Source: an uncultured Odoribacter sp. | GTDB lineage: Bacteria > Bacteroidota > Bacteroidia > Bacteroidales > Marinifilaceae | Assembly (NCBI GenBank): GCA_910589025.1 | Contig: CAJURM010000002.1 | Coordinates: forward strand, 1 to 64,000 | Direction of reading: 5' to 3' | Length of the DNA: 64,000 nt | Part shown: positions 16,775-24,913 of the stretch, one piece after another | Numbering within the stretch: the first letter of the stretch is position 1 | How the letters are laid out: each line of letters starts with the position of its first letter | Notes under the pieces: generated by a model | The model's database searches: none | What the model was told of the DNA's origin: nothing | The model's input: the letters and a program-made list of their open reading frames with translations, nothing else | Position numbers and translations under genes: made by a program

Positions 16775-17537
16775 TTTTGCGTGGTTTGGTGGCGGAGCGT
16801 TGCTCCTTTGGCTTACGGGGGCTTTGCTGGCTTATAGGTCGGCTGCTTATAAATGGGCTGTCATTGTTTCATTGGCAGGTATTTTCTTATTCGGTGGTTT
16901 TATTGCTGGTTTATGGTTTTTCCTTGAGCGTCCTCCCTTGCGTACAATGGGTGAAACCCGTTTGCTTTATTCCTGGTGTGTCGTTCTTGCCGGGCTTGGA
17001 GTATACGTGAAGTGGCGCTATGTCTGGATAATGTCTTTCAGTACGCTATTGTCCGCAGTATTTGTTGTAATAAATATTTTCAGACCTGAAATACACGATA
17101 AGACTTTGGCTCCGGCCCTGCAAAGCGTGTGGTTTGTACCGCATGTGATGGCATATATGTTTGCTTATGGGATATTAGGGTGTGCCTTTTTACTTGTTTT
17201 GTATACGATACTACGGAAAAAGATAACAGAAAAAATATGGCTTACGACTGATAATTTAGTGTATATCGGTACGGGATTTCTGACCCTTGGTATGTTGTCA
17301 GGAGCTCTATGGGCGAAGGAAGCCTGGGGACATTATTGGGGATGGGATCCGAAAGAAACTTGGGCTGCGCTTACTTGGTTCGGTTATCTTTCATACATAC
17401 ACCTGCGGTACAGGTATCCTCAATGGCCAGGTGTGGCGTGGGTGACAATGATCGTGGCTTTCGTATTTTTACAGATATGCTGGTATGGCATAAACTATCT
17501 GCCCGCCGCCGCGGAGAGTTTACATACTTATCAATAA
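16755..17537 (+). CDS. ccsA: CcsA/ResC-type heme lyase (cytochrome c assembly protein)
   Basis: This is the second half of the system II cytochrome c synthase. The 260 residues form about eight membrane helices and contain the WWD heme-handling motif WGHYWGWDPKETWA at about residues 192-205, preceded by conserved GALWAKEAW. Conserved histidines flank it (VPHVMAYM upstream, YIHLRYR downstream), as expected for heme ligands. The gene starts within the end of the ResB-like gene (20-bp overlap), so the two proteins are made together and probably function as a complex. The uracil-DNA glycosylase-family gene begins 12 bp later and may be read through, though it is unrelated in function. Confidence 0.92.
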   Translation: MSVTWNDFAWFGGGALLLWLTGALLAYRSAAYKWAVIVSLAGIFLFGGFIAGLWFFLERPPLRTMGETRLLYSWCVVLAGLGVYVKWRYVWIMSFSTLLSAVFVVINIFRPEIHDKTLAPALQSVWFVPHVMAYMFAYGILGCAFLLVLYTILRKKITEKIWLTTDNLVYIGTGFLTLGMLSGALWAKEAWGHYWGWDPKETWAALTWFGYLSYIHLRYRYPQWPGVAWVTMIVAFVFLQICWYGINYLPAAAESLHTYQ

Positions 17538-17549
17538 AATGACTGATTT

Positions 17550-18131
17550 ATGGATTTTTTGTCTGAATTACATCCTTTGGAACCATTCTTTCCTTCCGGG
17601 GCGAAATTGTTGATGTTGGGGAGTTTTCCTCCGCAGAAAAACCGGTGGTCAATGGATTTTTACTATCCTAACTTGCAAAATGACATGTGGCGTATCATCG
17701 GACTTATCTTTTATGGCGATAAAGATTACTTTCTGCTGGAGACAAAAAAAGCCTTTTGTAAGGAGCGCATCTGTCGTTTTCTGGAAGAAAAGGGAATTGC
17801 TCTTTCGGATGCAGCCCGTGAAATCATCCGGCAGAAAGGGAATGCTTCGGATAAATTTTTGGAAGTAGTGACACCCATTGATATACGAAAAGCCTTGCAG
17901 TGTCTTTCGGATTGCCGGGCGATTGTTACGACAGGGCAGAAAGCGACGGATACCGTGTTGGAACTTCTTCTGGTAGCAGAGCCGAAAGTGGGGGGATATT
18001 GTGAATTTGACTATTCTGGCCGCCGGATGAGGCTATACCGGATGCCTTCCTCCTCGCGGGCTTATCCGAAACCCTTGCACGAAAAGGCGGCTGTGTATGA
18101 ACACATGTTCCGGGAACTGGGATTGCTTTGA
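17550..18131 (+). CDS. Uracil-DNA glycosylase-family protein
   Basis: This 193-residue cytosolic protein has the UDG-superfamily pattern: an N-terminal LLMLGSFPPQKNRWSMDFYYPN segment (G-S-F-P-P loop, equivalent to the catalytic water-activating loop in Mug/SMUG-like enzymes) and the C-terminal MPSSSRAYP loop that corresponds to the DNA-intercalating H/N-P-S motif. A central strand AIVTTGQKATDTVLE fits the Rossmann-like fold. It should remove uracil or related damaged bases from DNA, but the exact base is uncertain because the usual Asp/His residues are changed. It lies 12 bp after ccsA and is convergent with yaaA, 34 bp away, with no clear hairpin between them. Confidence 0.78.
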   Translation: MDFLSELHPLEPFFPSGAKLLMLGSFPPQKNRWSMDFYYPNLQNDMWRIIGLIFYGDKDYFLLETKKAFCKERICRFLEEKGIALSDAAREIIRQKGNASDKFLEVVTPIDIRKALQCLSDCRAIVTTGQKATDTVLELLLVAEPKVGGYCEFDYSGRRMRLYRMPSSSRAYPKPLHEKAAVYEHMFRELGLL

Positions 18132-18165
18132 AATTTCAGTTGGGTATCAGGGAAGACGGAAACCC

Positions 18166-18927
18166 TTATTTCGTGAAAATATATCGGTGTGTATCCGATA
18201 GTTCTGCATTGTACCGAAAACTGTCCCATTGAAATCCTTGCAGTTCTTCCGGTTTGTTGAGTCGGTTTAATAAAATATAACGGGTCATTTCTCCCCGGGC
18301 CATTTTGGCATAAGTACGGATGGTTTCGTACTTTCCGTTCCGGAGTTCTTTAAACTCAGGAGTAACAACCCGGACTTCTTTTTCCAGGCGTTTCATATCC
18401 AGAGCACCCTGTATATCTAAACTGGCTAAATTTATCAGGATGCCTCCGCTTTTTTGAATCGACTCAATCAGTGGGGCAGTAAGTTTGGGACGCCAGTATT
18501 CATATAAGTCCTTTTCCTCTATATTTTTGATTTTCAGTTTAAAGGCAAGTCGGTATGCTTGGATAAGGTCCAACGGGCGGAGCAGACCGTACAAAGTGGA
18601 GATGATACGGATGTGGCGTTGGGCGTATTGATAGTCTTCCGGTGAAAATGTTTCCGGGCGCAGATGTTTAAATACAGTTCCCGTATAGGCTAAAATTGCT
18701 GGTCGTGCGGAGGCATAGGATGAAGTGAATTGCTGGTATCTTTTGTAATTTATATCGGTCAGTTTGTTGCTGATTTGGAGGAGTATTTGTAATTGTTCCC
18801 GTGAATATTCACTGAGGTGGGAAGCAATAAAAAGGGCGTCTTCCTGAAAAAAAGGGGAAGTGCCTGCGGGATCGTTTTTCCCGGGCAGGGCATCCATCGC
18901 CTTGGCGGGAGACAACAGGATCAGCAT
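18166..18927 (-). CDS. yaaA: Peroxide stress protein YaaA (DUF328/UPF0246)
   Basis: The 253-residue protein begins MLILLSPAKAMD, the hallmark of the YaaA family, with conserved YTGTVFKHLRPETFSPEDYQYAQ-like and RILSTLYGLLRPLD-type segments and a C-terminal AKMARGEMTRYILLNRL. In E. coli YaaA lowers free intracellular iron under H2O2 stress and binds DNA through a helix-hairpin-helix; the same role is likely here. The start codon overlaps the end of the HAD phosphatase gene by 7 bp, so the two form an operon driven by the -7 box at 19593-19600. Length is normal for the family. Confidence 0.93.
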   Translation of the reverse strand: MLILLSPAKAMDALPGKNDPAGTSPFFQEDALFIASHLSEYSREQLQILLQISNKLTDINYKRYQQFTSSYASARPAILAYTGTVFKHLRPETFSPEDYQYAQRHIRIISTLYGLLRPLDLIQAYRLAFKLKIKNIEEKDLYEYWRPKLTAPLIESIQKSGGILINLASLDIQGALDMKRLEKEVRVVTPEFKELRNGKYETIRTYAKMARGEMTRYILLNRLNKPEELQGFQWDSFRYNAELSDTHRYIFTK

Positions 18928-19577
18928 TGTTTTATCAAATCTAAAATTTCCGTCGGATGGCAGACAATGTGATTGGCCCCGTTTGTCTCCAACTCGCTAC
19001 GGGGGCGGAATCCCCAGGTTACGCCGACTGATTCGATTCCGCTGTTTATTGCTGTCTGCATATCAATTTCCGAATCACCGACATAAAGGGCATACTCTTT
19101 TTCTGTTTCTGTGATTTCTAAAATTTCATTGACGATGGCCGGATGAGGTTTAGTCGGACGGTCTTGCCGTTGTCCTAAAACTACGTCAAATGTCCCGTTT
19201 TCAAAATAAAAATGAATCAGCTCGCGGGTTGCTTCATGAAACTTATTGGAAGCTACGGCCAACATAATGCCTTCGTGATGCAAGGTATTCAACAAATCGC
19301 ATATCCCCGGATAGGGGTGGGTTAATTCCGTTTTATGTGCTTGATAATAGGAAATAAATTCGGCTCTTACTTGTGTGATTTTTTCCTCATACCTGGCATC
19401 GGGAGGCAAAGCCCTTTCGATCAGTTTGGTGATGCCGTCTCCGGTAAAATAGCGGTAGGCTTCGTAGTCGTGCTCTTTGTATCCGAAATGTTTTAATGCG
19501 TGGTTCGTGCTGGCGGCCAAATCCCCCAAAGTGTCCAATAGGGTTCCGTCCAGGTCAAATATGACTAACTTTTTCAT
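18921..19577 (-). CDS. HAD-family phosphatase, Gph (phosphoglycolate phosphatase)-like
   Basis: This is a haloacid dehalogenase-type phosphatase with motif I DLDGTLLDT (nucleophile the first Asp), a helical cap domain, motif II-type VASNK, motif III Lys in TKPHP and motif IV GDSEID with VGVTWGFR, all typical of Gph/PGP enzymes that clear 2-phosphoglycolate or nucleotide monophosphates. I start it at MKKLVIFDLDG (19577, 218 aa): the longer start at 19595 would fall inside the -7 box TATCTTTG at 19593-19600. yaaA follows with a 7-bp overlap. The exact substrate is not certain because this subfamily is broad. Confidence 0.85.
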   Translation of the reverse strand: MKKLVIFDLDGTLLDTLGDLAASTNHALKHFGYKEHDYEAYRYFTGDGITKLIERALPPDARYEEKITQVRAEFISYYQAHKTELTHPYPGICDLLNTLHHEGIMLAVASNKFHEATRELIHFYFENGTFDVVLGQRQDRPTKPHPAIVNEILEITETEKEYALYVGDSEIDMQTAINSGIESVGVTWGFRPRSELETNGANHIVCHPTEILDLIKQC

Positions 19578-19592
19578 CCTGCTGATTTTTTG

Positions 19593-19600
19593 CAAAGATA
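19593..19600 (-). promoter_or_regulatory. -7 element for the gph-like/yaaA operon
   Basis: The minus strand reads TATCTTTG (TAnnTTTG), 15 bp before the MKKL start at 19577; it sets that start. Confidence 0.55.
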
Positions 19601-19711
19601 GTGCAAGCCGGTTGTAAAACCAACTTTATCCTATCCGTTGATGATTTTATACGTTCTTCCTGCCGAAAAGGTCGGAAAAATAAAAGGATTTGATATTTTA
19701 TTTATGAAAAC

Positions 19712-19742
19712 TTTGTTTTTTTACAAAACTCCTCTATCTTTG
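19712..19742 (+). promoter_or_regulatory. Promoter of the tRNA-Tyr/tRNA-Gly unit
   Basis: A -33 TTTG (19712-19715) and a -7 TATCTTTG (19735-19742), 19 bp apart, match the Bacteroidota promoter well and lie 34 bp before mature tRNA-Tyr. Confidence 0.7.
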
Positions 19743-19776
19743 CAGCGCAAAAAGCAAAAAACGTTCTTTAGATACC

Positions 19777-19859
19777 GGGGAGATACCAAAGCGGCCAACT
19801 GGGGCAGACTGTAACTCTGCTGACTTATGTCTTCGTAGGTTCGAATCCTGCTCTCCCCA
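19777..19859 (+). tRNA. tRNA-Tyr (anticodon GTA)
   Basis: This is an 83-nt class II tRNA. Acceptor GGGGAGA (19777-19783) pairs with TCTCCCC (19852-19858), discriminator A. The anticodon arm is GCAGA-CTGTAAC-TCTGC with anticodon GTA, the variable arm is long, and the T arm GTAGG-TTCGAAT-CCTGC is intact. CCA is not encoded. Confidence 0.96.
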
Positions 19860-19867
19860 CAATTTCT

Positions 19868-19940
19868 GCGGAAATAGCTCAGTCGATAGAGCACTAGCCT
19901 TCCAAGCTGGGGGTCGCGGGTTTGAGTCCCGTTTTCCGCT
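19868..19940 (+). tRNA. tRNA-Gly (anticodon TCC)
   Basis: This is a 73-nt tRNA beginning 8 nt after tRNA-Tyr. Acceptor GCGGAAA pairs with TTTCCGC (19933-19939), discriminator T. The anticodon arm is CTAGC-CTTCCAA-GCTGG with anticodon TCC. The T loop is TTTGAGT rather than the usual TTCGAnT. CCA is not encoded. Both tRNAs are probably one transcript. Confidence 0.95.
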
Positions 19941-19948
19941 CTCTGAAT

Positions 19949-19984
19949 GAGGTAGTTACAAAATGACTACCTCTTTTCTTTTCT
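19949..19984 (+). terminator. Intrinsic terminator of the tRNA unit
   Basis: An 8-bp stem GAGGTAGT/ACTACCTC with a 9-nt loop is followed by a T-rich tract (TTTTCTTTTCT), 9 nt after tRNA-Gly. Confidence 0.85.
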
Positions 19985-20222
19985 CTATTTTCATGCTAAA
20001 ATACTGATTGTGAGATGCTTCTGGTTTTATTCCTGCTCCGATGGGGAAACAGGAACACACAGAATACACCTCAAAAGAGGGCATAAATGGGAATATTTTA
20101 GCTTATTTCTTGTGGAAGCAGGATTGGAAATGGATTAACATAATCATTTCCACAAGAATCTCTGTAACCTATTTTTCCACCGGTGTATTACAACACTTCA
20201 AAAATGATTAAAGTATAAAGAA
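19985..20222. other. Intergenic stretch after the tRNA genes
   Basis: No gene, attachment-site duplication of the tRNA 3' end, or integrase remnant is visible in about 240 bp, even though tRNA 3' ends are common integration sites. Confidence 0.5.
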
Positions 20223-20250
20223 GGGGACAGGCCTAAAATAGCCTCTCCCC
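20223..20250 (-). terminator. Terminator after the susC-susD-DUF6057-propeller operon
   Basis: GGGGACAGGC pairs with GCCTCTCCCC with one mismatch and a short loop, 7 bp past the stop at 20257. The minus-strand transcript continues into a pyrimidine-rich CCTTCTTT. Confidence 0.6.
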
Positions 20251-20256
20251 GCAACT

Positions 20257-21696
20257 TTAGGGCTGTACAATTGTTTTTACAAACTCTCTTCCGTTTTTGA
20301 TGGGGGCTTTGATTAACTCCGGTAGGTTGAAAGTATAGGTAAACGTGTCATAAAAACGGGGATCTTTTTGCGGTAACAAAAAAGGCTTGCTTGCTTCTCC
20401 CGTTTTGGGGTCAAATGCTGCAAAATAGGGACGTGCCCACAAGCCGTCCAGGCGTTTGCTGCTGAACACAAACCAGTGTCCCGTAGAAGACCAGGTGTGA
20501 AAACTCTCTACATTTTCGCTGTTTACTTCATTGATATTTCTTACCTTCCCGTTGGTTAGATTAAGCAAATACAAATCGCTTTCCGGATGCCAGATAGAAA
20601 AATTCCCGTAATCGGATTGGGTAAACATCAACCATTCACCATTGGGGGAAATCCTGGGAAAAGAAACGGAGTGTCCGGAAGCGGAGGCTTGGTATACACA
20701 CTCCAGCGTGTGCAGTTTTTGGTTTTCCGCATCAAACTGAACCCGGCAAAGATCATAGCGGAGACTGTCGAGCGGCATCCCTTGCCGGTAACCTTGTGCC
20801 CGGCAGAAATAGAGTGTTTTGCCGTCGGGTGACCAGGTAGGGAAAGTTTCCATGTACTGGTTTCCGCACACCAATGAATCCGTATACGTCTGATGTTTTT
20901 CCACATCATAAATGACCAAGTCGGCTCCTAAGTCCGCTACTTCTATCGGTTTTTGTCCCGAAGCGTGGAAAAACTGTTGTATCTCATTGGCGGAAAAAGC
21001 GATATATCTGCCGGAAGGATGCCATGCCGGATAGGTTGCGCCATATTTGTGTCCCGGGAGATTCGGGTTTACCTTTTTCACCTGCCCCTCTCGGTAAACC
21101 AACGTTCCTCCCTGCTTTCCTCTCACATGCATCATCATTTTGTCCGGCGAATTTTGATGGAACGTATGGCAATTGATACATTGTTTCCCGAAGTCTCTGT
21201 TTTCCGCCACAGGTGTTTGCTTATAGTTGGTCAGATTCCGCTGGTAAATTCCCATTTCATTCCATAGTTCGTAACCGGGGTAAAGGAGCCGATATACCAG
21301 ATAGGGATCAATAGGGTGTATTGATATTTTATTTTCAATAGCCGCATACTCTGTCCACTCATTGTTTTTATCCAAACTAATCCGGAAATAAATCTCTTTC
21401 CCGGCGGCTTTTTTCATCAGGGTTCTCCATTTCTTTTCCGGAATCCTTACCAACGGTTCTGTATGGTGGATCAGAATTTCTCCAGGCTCATCTTTTATCC
21501 CTATTTCCGTCTGGTATGCGTCTGCTTCTTCCCGGATAATGAAATTAGGCGGGGCAATGTTTGGGGGAAAAGTTACAGCACTGTAATCCGGATAAATCGC
21601 CGGCGTTGTTTGCAGGCGCTTGTCCGAGTGGTGATACGACGTACAGCCATACATATAAAAAAACAGCAGACAGGCAATCAGGTGGCGTATATTCAT
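20257..21696 (-). CDS. Beta-propeller (TolB/PD40-like) lipoprotein with a CxxCH heme-type motif
   Basis: The 479-residue lipoprotein has signal peptide and lipobox LLFFYMYGC (Cys18). The N-terminal region contains CINCH at about residues 171-175 (FGKQCINCHTFHQNSPDKMMMH), a c-type heme attachment motif with nearby Met and His residues that could be the second axial ligand. The C-terminal 280 residues have repeated PD40/WD40-like blades (PAWHPSGRYIAFSAN, PTWSPDGKTLYFC, PRISPNGEWLMFTQ, HTWSSTGHWFVFSS), as in TolB. It ends the operon susC-susD-DUF6057-this gene, 11 bp after DUF6057. If heme is attached, the ResB/CcsA pair at 15974-17537 would be the maturation machinery. The function is not established; a CxxCH used for zinc or by chance remains possible. 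Confidence 0.78.
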   Translation of the reverse strand: MNIRHLIACLLFFYMYGCTSYHHSDKRLQTTPAIYPDYSAVTFPPNIAPPNFIIREEADAYQTEIGIKDEPGEILIHHTEPLVRIPEKKWRTLMKKAAGKEIYFRISLDKNNEWTEYAAIENKISIHPIDPYLVYRLLYPGYELWNEMGIYQRNLTNYKQTPVAENRDFGKQCINCHTFHQNSPDKMMMHVRGKQGGTLVYREGQVKKVNPNLPGHKYGATYPAWHPSGRYIAFSANEIQQFFHASGQKPIEVADLGADLVIYDVEKHQTYTDSLVCGNQYMETFPTWSPDGKTLYFCRAQGYRQGMPLDSLRYDLCRVQFDAENQKLHTLECVYQASASGHSVSFPRISPNGEWLMFTQSDYGNFSIWHPESDLYLLNLTNGKVRNINEVNSENVESFHTWSSTGHWFVFSSKRLDGLWARPYFAAFDPKTGEASKPFLLPQKDPRFYDTFTYTFNLPELIKAPIKNGREFVKTIVQP

Positions 21697-21707
21697 TTCA
21701 TTTCTTT

Positions 21708-23183
21708 TTATCGGGTAATAACTTTATTGCCATACGGGCTTATATAATTGAGATAAAACCAATAAGTTTTACCGAATTCCGCTTGCAAAGCTTGCATTTT
21801 TTTATTTTTTGCCAATTCATAATAACGTTTAAAACGGCGTTCTGTTTCGGGGCGGACCGTAAAACCGATCCGGGCAAACTCTTCTTCACTTACTCCCAGC
21901 TTATAAATATACAAAGCCTCTTCATAAGTTTGAGGGAGGGGCGTCGGAGCCAAATGCCGGAATTTTTGCAGGTTTTCCACAAAACGGGGAATATGGTTAC
22001 TCAGCAGCAATTGGCTCATCAGGTATTCAAAAGCCATTCGGTGGGTGGTATCCTGTTGGCACAGGTACTCCAATTCGGGACCGATATTCAATACATTTGC
22101 AAAGCGTGCCGGTTCTTCCTGTACTTTACTCAATGCATTCTTCATACCGGGCAGTTGTTTGTCATTCAGTCGTTTCTCGAGTTCCAGAGCCTCCTTGCGA
22201 TAGAAAAGCGATTGCTTTAGTTTATTGATAAAACGCTGGGCCACTAAAGGACGGCTGTTCAAAATATTGTAGCGGGCAAGATTGAGCAAATGAGGGGCGG
22301 TTTCTCCCCACACTACCATCGCTTCAAACTCCCAGCGTTGCGCTTCATTGATGTAGCCCAATTCCTCATACAGAAAATGACCGTATTCACTCTCCCGGCT
22401 ATCGCTATTCCACGGAAAATAGAGACTCTTAACCCCCATCACCTGCGGAAAATCGAGTAACCGATAGGGGAGTTGCCCTGTGTGATACAGGGCCAGATGG
22501 TGAAAATAGGCAATCAGTTGGTTCGTGCGTCCGCTTCTCCAATAATGGGAGGTATACGTCAGCACCTTTTCCCACTCTTTGGATTTGACATATTCTTCTG
22601 CTTTCAGCATAATACGTTCGCTTCGTTTATAATGCCGGACAAAGTAGCGGTAGCCGAACCCGGCATATCCTGCCAGGATGAGCAGGGTCAAACAGATACG
22701 TACGGATTGACGGATTGTATAATTGATTTTAAAAAGTGGAAAAACTTTCCAGCACCGTTGTATAAGCAAAAGTACGAAATACAACAACATTAGAGTTAGA
22801 AAGCAACCTGTTACAAGTGTCAGAGCCCGGTCGGCAGACATCGTATAGAAAAACAATCCCAACGAGGGGAGCATGGAAAGTTGTAATAGGTCGTTTCCTC
22901 CGGAAATTTTCCGGATAATCTGATGACTTAGCAGATACACTGATGCGATGATAAGAGCCAGCAGGCCGCTGCCCAATGCCGGAATATGGAAGAATTGGAT
23001 GACAAAAGCGGTCAGATAGCTGAGCAGGCCCTCCGAAGCAACACATTGCCGGAAATAATCGCAGGAAAAAAGAAAAAGATGATGCTGTTCATGATAAAAA
23101 AGCACATGGGAGAGTACCCCGTAATAACAGAAGAAGTACAGCACAAACAAAAAACCGAAAATGATGTAATGCAACCGTTTCAT
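21708..23183 (-). CDS. DUF6057-type multi-span membrane protein
   Basis: The 491-residue protein has about six N-terminal transmembrane helices within the first 200 residues (for example YIIFGFLFVLYFFCYYGVL, LLSYLTAFVIQFF, LGSGLLALIIASVYLL, LVTGCFLTLMLLYFVLLLI, ICLTLLILAGYAGFGYRYF). A soluble C-terminal half rich in TPR-like helices (WEKVLTYTSHYWRSGRTNQLIAYFHHLALY...) follows. I recognise it as a Bacteroidota protein of the DUF6057 type, for which no function is known to me. It starts 79 bp after susD, with a hairpin in the gap, and is followed 11 bp later by the propeller lipoprotein, with which it likely works. Neither protein resembles a known glycan-processing component. Confidence 0.75.
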   Translation of the reverse strand: MKRLHYIIFGFLFVLYFFCYYGVLSHVLFYHEQHHLFLFSCDYFRQCVASEGLLSYLTAFVIQFFHIPALGSGLLALIIASVYLLSHQIIRKISGGNDLLQLSMLPSLGLFFYTMSADRALTLVTGCFLTLMLLYFVLLLIQRCWKVFPLFKINYTIRQSVRICLTLLILAGYAGFGYRYFVRHYKRSERIMLKAEEYVKSKEWEKVLTYTSHYWRSGRTNQLIAYFHHLALYHTGQLPYRLLDFPQVMGVKSLYFPWNSDSRESEYGHFLYEELGYINEAQRWEFEAMVVWGETAPHLLNLARYNILNSRPLVAQRFINKLKQSLFYRKEALELEKRLNDKQLPGMKNALSKVQEEPARFANVLNIGPELEYLCQQDTTHRMAFEYLMSQLLLSNHIPRFVENLQKFRHLAPTPLPQTYEEALYIYKLGVSEEEFARIGFTVRPETERRFKRYYELAKNKKMQALQAEFGKTYWFYLNYISPYGNKVITR

Positions 23184-23196
23184 AAACAGGAATTAA

Positions 23197-23243
23197 AAGC
23201 AAGCAGGGGGCATTTGCCATACGGCTTATGTCCCCCGCTTTTT
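23197..23243 (-). terminator. Hairpin between susD and the DUF6057 gene
   Basis: GCAGGGGGCA-type and TGTCCCCCGC arms form a strong stem with A/T runs outside it. In the minus direction it would partly end transcription after susD, so the last two genes may be expressed at a lower level. Confidence 0.6.
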
Positions 23244-23262
23244 TATAAAAGATTAACAAGTA

Positions 23263-24891
23263 TTAGTATCCGGGGTTCTGTGTCAGATTTGGATTCAGAT
23301 CCCGTTCTTTTTGCGGAACCGGATACACATAGTTGTGTGGCTTGTAACCACCGTAGTTAGGTACGGTAATTTGGTCGCCTTCATACAGGATACAAATTTT
23401 CCCGTTATCTTTTTTAGGAGCATTCGGAGAGTCGACCAATTTGTATTTTAAGCCACGGAACGGCTCGTTCAATACTTTCTCTGCAATTCCCCAGCGGCGG
23501 ATATCCCATTGGCGTTTTCCGCCTTCCAGGGCAAATTCCACACGCCATTCGTTGCGGATGCGTTGACGTAAATCGTCCTGTGTAGCGCAATACGTCGGTA
23601 GGCTGGCGTCGGAATTCTGCAGGTCGGGCATACCTACACGACGACGTACCTGATTCACTGCGTCAAAGGCGTCGGCAGACAAGGCCGAAAGTTCATTCAT
23701 CGCCTCGGCATAAGTCAAGAGTACTTCGGCATAGCGGATTTCCACTGCATCCTTACCCATATCCCAACCTGTAGACAGCGGATCGATAGACGGGTCGAGC
23801 CATTTTTTCTGATAGTAACCGGTAGCTGTTGCGTCATTGTGTTGGCCAATTCCGGTATTTCCACTGGAAGGAAGCGGAGCTACTTTAATGGTATCGCCAT
23901 ACATAACGTCTCCGTCATGCAATACAGTGACTTCCAAACGTGGGTCGCGATTTGCAAACGGATTCTTTGCGTCATAGATAGTTGATTCCTCAATCGGAGC
24001 ACCGTTAATGTCTTCAAAAGCGTCTACCAGACTCTGGGTAGGATTAATACCTCCCCAACCTTTGGTGGGGAATGCTTCCCAACCGATCAGATACCAGCCG
24101 TTTTCAGAGGCTTTGAATTGTCTTACTAAAATAAACTCGTCACATCCGTCGGTTTTTTCCCAGAACAATTCTTCATATTTTCCGGTATTCTCTTTATCAT
24201 ACAGACTGTATACGCCCAAATCCATAACGGCCTTGGCATTGTCGGCAGCGACTTTCCAGTTGCCATAGTACAAAGCAGCGCGGGCTTTCATTGCGTAGGC
24301 AGCTCCTTTGGTAATACGACCGTAGTCGGAAGCACCCCATTGGGTCGGCAAATAGGCGATGGCTTTATCGAAATCTGCCATCATTTTGGTGTATACTTCT
24401 TCTCTTGGAGTACGGGTGATACTGGCCTGGTCTGCAAGTGTCAAAGGTTTATCAATATAAGGTACATCGCCGTATGAACGGATCAAATCAAAATAATGGA
24501 AAGCCCGGAAGAAATAGGTCTGTCCGAGTACTTTTTCTTTTTCTGCCTGGTCGTAATCGGGGATGTCGTCAATCTTGCTTAAAATCAGGTTGGTCTGACG
24601 GATAACGGTATATGATCCGCTCCATGAAAAATCCAACGGGTCATAAATTCCTTTAGAGATATTTCCGGCAGCCCACTTGATACCGTGTACGGCATTGTCG
24701 GAATTGATGTCATCGTCAACAACCCAATAGGGGAGTGAGGGATAAAGGTCGGAAACAGCCATTTCGGCATCTTTGGGCGTTTTCCAGAAACTGCCGTCCG
24801 AAAGCTCTTCCAAAGGATACAGATCCAGGTCGACACACGAGGTCAATCCTGTCAGCAATGCCGCTGTTATGATAAGTAAATATTTTTTCAT
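23263..24891 (-). CDS. SusD/RagB-family glycan-binding lipoprotein
   Basis: The 542-residue surface lipoprotein (lipobox LTGLTSC, Cys19) has a SusD-type TPR scaffold: RQTNLILSKIDDIPDYDQ, GQTYFFRAFHYFDLIRSYGDVPYI, then AVEIRYAEVLLTYAEAMNE and the RRxVGMPDL and RRWGIAEKVLNEP signatures near the C-terminus. It caps the SusC barrel and delivers ligand in the two-part glycan or peptide importer. It starts 22 bp after susC and shares its operon. The ligand is not readable; nearby GH2 and GH31 genes suggest galactose- and GalNAc-containing host glycans. Confidence 0.95.
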   Translation of the reverse strand: MKKYLLIITAALLTGLTSCVDLDLYPLEELSDGSFWKTPKDAEMAVSDLYPSLPYWVVDDDINSDNAVHGIKWAAGNISKGIYDPLDFSWSGSYTVIRQTNLILSKIDDIPDYDQAEKEKVLGQTYFFRAFHYFDLIRSYGDVPYIDKPLTLADQASITRTPREEVYTKMMADFDKAIAYLPTQWGASDYGRITKGAAYAMKARAALYYGNWKVAADNAKAVMDLGVYSLYDKENTGKYEELFWEKTDGCDEFILVRQFKASENGWYLIGWEAFPTKGWGGINPTQSLVDAFEDINGAPIEESTIYDAKNPFANRDPRLEVTVLHDGDVMYGDTIKVAPLPSSGNTGIGQHNDATATGYYQKKWLDPSIDPLSTGWDMGKDAVEIRYAEVLLTYAEAMNELSALSADAFDAVNQVRRRVGMPDLQNSDASLPTYCATQDDLRQRIRNEWRVEFALEGGKRQWDIRRWGIAEKVLNEPFRGLKYKLVDSPNAPKKDNGKICILYEGDQITVPNYGGYKPHNYVYPVPQKERDLNPNLTQNPGY

Positions 24892-24913
24892 ATTACGTTA
24901 TAAGTTAAAAGAT

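Noticed and set aside
19777..20222. Integration site at the tRNA genes
   Set aside because: No duplicated tRNA 3' end and no integrase are visible downstream, so the region is simply intergenic.
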